DNA of 64,000 nt from Chryseobacterium nakagawai (GTDB taxonomy: Bacteria; Bacteroidota; Bacteroidia; Flavobacteriales; Weeksellaceae): the NCBI RefSeq assembly GCF_900637665.1, contig NZ_LR134386.1, positions 4,766,501-4,830,500 of the forward strand, written 5' to 3'. Positions within the stretch are counted from its first letter, which is position 1. Each line of letters starts with the position of its first letter. Positions 62,603 to 64,000 of the stretch are shown piece after piece. The notes beneath the pieces are model-generated. The model was not told the origin of the DNA and ran no database searches. It saw only the letters and a program-made list of their open reading frames with translations. The position numbers and the translations under genes were made by a program.

Positions 62603-63967
62603 TTGAAATTTATTAAAATATTATTTCTAGCAGCATTCATCAATGCTTTCGGCCAGACAGGTGTTGATAATCAATTGGCCAGTTATAACTTTCCAAAGAT
62701 TAAATCCAGCATTACCATGCCGGTGACAATCCCACTTTCAGAGCTTAGCAATATGGTAAACGCCTCTGTAAAAGATCTCATTTACCAGGATGATTCTTAT
62801 ACAGACAACAATAACGACCAATTTAAAGTAAAAGTTTGGAAAACCAGACCTATTCGTCTAGTTGGAGGAACCAGCCAAAATCTTCTCATTGAAGTTCCTT
62901 TAAAAATATGGGCCGAGAAAGGGATTGGAACTCTGGGCGTTTATTCTTATCAGAATACTACTTTTGAAACCGTAATGTCCTTTAATACAACCGTTACATT
63001 TAAAAACAACTGGACAATTACCACCAATACTCAGCCCAACGGCTTCCGATGGGTAACGAAACCTGTACTGGATTATGGAAGAATACAAATTCCGATCACC
63101 CCTATTGTCGAGAAAAGCCTAAGAGAACAACAGGAAAAATTCTGTAAAACCATTGACCAGCAGATGGCTACTCAACTAAATTTCCAGCAATATGCTGTTA
63201 TGGCCTGGAATACGTTTGCTCAGCCATTCAATATTTCAGAAGAATACAATACCTGGCTGAAGGTAAGCCCGGTGGGCGTTACTATCACTCCTTTAAAATT
63301 TTATGGAAATCAGATCAATGCAACCCTTGGAATTGATATTTTTTCGGAAACTTTTACCGGAAATAAACCTGCAGCCTCACCTCCTGTAACTTCAGCAAGT
63401 AATTTTAATTTTGCTCCAACTGTTGCAGATAAATTCGTGTTACAGACTACAGCCAATATTCCTTTTACGGAAGCCAGTAATATGGCCAGAAAAACATTTT
63501 TAAATAAAGAATTTGACATCAGAGATTCCAAAGTAAAAGTGACAGACATCAGAGTTTACGGTGTTGATAACAGAATTGTTATTGAAGCACAGACAGATGG
63601 CTATATCAAAGGAACTGCTATAGTTTCAGGAATTCCTGTATATGATGAAACTAAAAGAAAAATTGTTTTATCTGATACGAAGTTCAAGCTTAAAACAATG
63701 AATATACTTCAAAAAACGGCTTCTCTTCTCTTTCAGGGGAAAATTGTGAAAATGATTGAAGAAGAATACGGCATACCAACTCAGGAATTAGAAGAGACAT
63801 CCAGAAAAAGTATTGAAGATGCTTTCAACAAAGAATATTATAAAGGATTAAAGATGACCGGAAAGGTATTTAACCTGAAACCAAGCAAAATCCTTCTCAA
63901 CAGTACAGGAATTACAGCTGTTATTGATACTAATGCTACCTTAAAACTACTTGTAAACGGATTTTAA
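62603..63967 (+). CDS. DUF4403 family secreted protein (TTG start)
   Basis: 454 residues starting at TTG. Signal peptide (KFIKILFLAAFINAFG, then QTG). The body matches the DUF4403 family of Bacteroidota: SSITMPVTIPLSELSNMVNA, a repeated half with TTANIPFTEASNMARKTFLN, and LKMTGKVFNLKPSKILLNST near the end. The duplicated strand pattern resembles lipid-binding SMP/BPI-type folds, but I cannot confirm that. Periplasmic or outer-membrane location expected; function unknown. It follows folB by 35 bp. The window ends 33 bp later. Confidence 0.82.
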   Translation: MKFIKILFLAAFINAFGQTGVDNQLASYNFPKIKSSITMPVTIPLSELSNMVNASVKDLIYQDDSYTDNNNDQFKVKVWKTRPIRLVGGTSQNLLIEVPLKIWAEKGIGTLGVYSYQNTTFETVMSFNTTVTFKNNWTITTNTQPNGFRWVTKPVLDYGRIQIPITPIVEKSLREQQEKFCKTIDQQMATQLNFQQYAVMAWNTFAQPFNISEEYNTWLKVSPVGVTITPLKFYGNQINATLGIDIFSETFTGNKPAASPPVTSASNFNFAPTVADKFVLQTTANIPFTEASNMARKTFLNKEFDIRDSKVKVTDIRVYGVDNRIVIEAQTDGYIKGTAIVSGIPVYDETKRKIVLSDTKFKLKTMNILQKTASLLFQGKIVKMIEEEYGIPTQELEETSRKSIEDAFNKEYYKGLKMTGKVFNLKPSKILLNSTGITAVIDTNATLKLLVNGF

Positions 63968-64000
63968 AAGATAAAATTCATCTCAAAAAAAACTAATAAC

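Overview
The window looks like a contiguous chromosomal segment of a Chryseobacterium-type bacterium (Weeksellaceae, Flavobacteriia, Bacteroidota). The evidence is low G+C DNA, promoters of the Bacteroidota TAnnTTTG type, secreted proteins with type IX secretion (T9SS) C-terminal sorting domains, a T9SS plug protein, the rpmB-rpmG-DUF4295-ftsY gene order and a fused aspartokinase/homoserine dehydrogenase ThrA. No rRNA, tRNA, CRISPR array, transposase or prophage gene was seen. Species cannot be fixed by eye.

Layout. 0-4 kb: 5'-truncated di-haem cytochrome c peroxidase, proC, a VanZ-like protein, lnt. 4.3-6 kb: T9SS-exported FG-GAP repeat protein. 6.3-8.8 kb: rpmB-rpmG-DUF4295, a periplasmic RidA-like protein, ftsY, a GlsB-type membrane protein. 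8.8-15.4 kb: sppA, folK and three tandem OmpA-like paralogues, the first lacking the peptidoglycan-binding domain. 15.5-21.4 kb: recQ, fmt, a Crp/Fnr regulator, ribBA with a degenerate RibA half, a luciferase-like oxidoreductase. 21.6-27.2 kb: a lipoprotein/beta-rich secreted protein pair, an astacin-type protease, a Pif1-like helicase, a small lipoprotein. 27.4-30.5 kb: gamma-carbonic-anhydrase-like protein, then nfu, an FMN reductase and hemH as an operon. 30.6-36.6 kb: a cholesterol-dependent-cytolysin-like lipoprotein, an M4 protease with a T9SS tail, the T9SS plug, an MBL hydrolase.

36.9-43 kb is a probable trehalose-use cluster (MFS transporter, GH37 trehalase, TonB receptor) divergent from an AraC regulator. 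It is followed by a 163-bp tandem repeat array (43.08-43.80 kb) whose single copies recur elsewhere in the window. 44.8-51.9 kb holds a TetR regulator and an RND tripartite efflux operon; four copies of one palindrome sit at the tetR and efflux promoters. 52.3-55.9 kb: miaA, yicC, gmk, nadA. 56-57.15 kb: five short genes for double-glycine-leader, Cys-rich peptides, one of them only 56 codons long. 57.3-64 kb: a Thr-rich leader peptide with a possible attenuator, then thrA-thrB-thrC-folB and a DUF4403 gene.

The most novel parts are the Cys-rich peptide cluster, the thr leader, the tandem/dispersed repeat family, the TetR operator series and the cytolysin-like lipoprotein.
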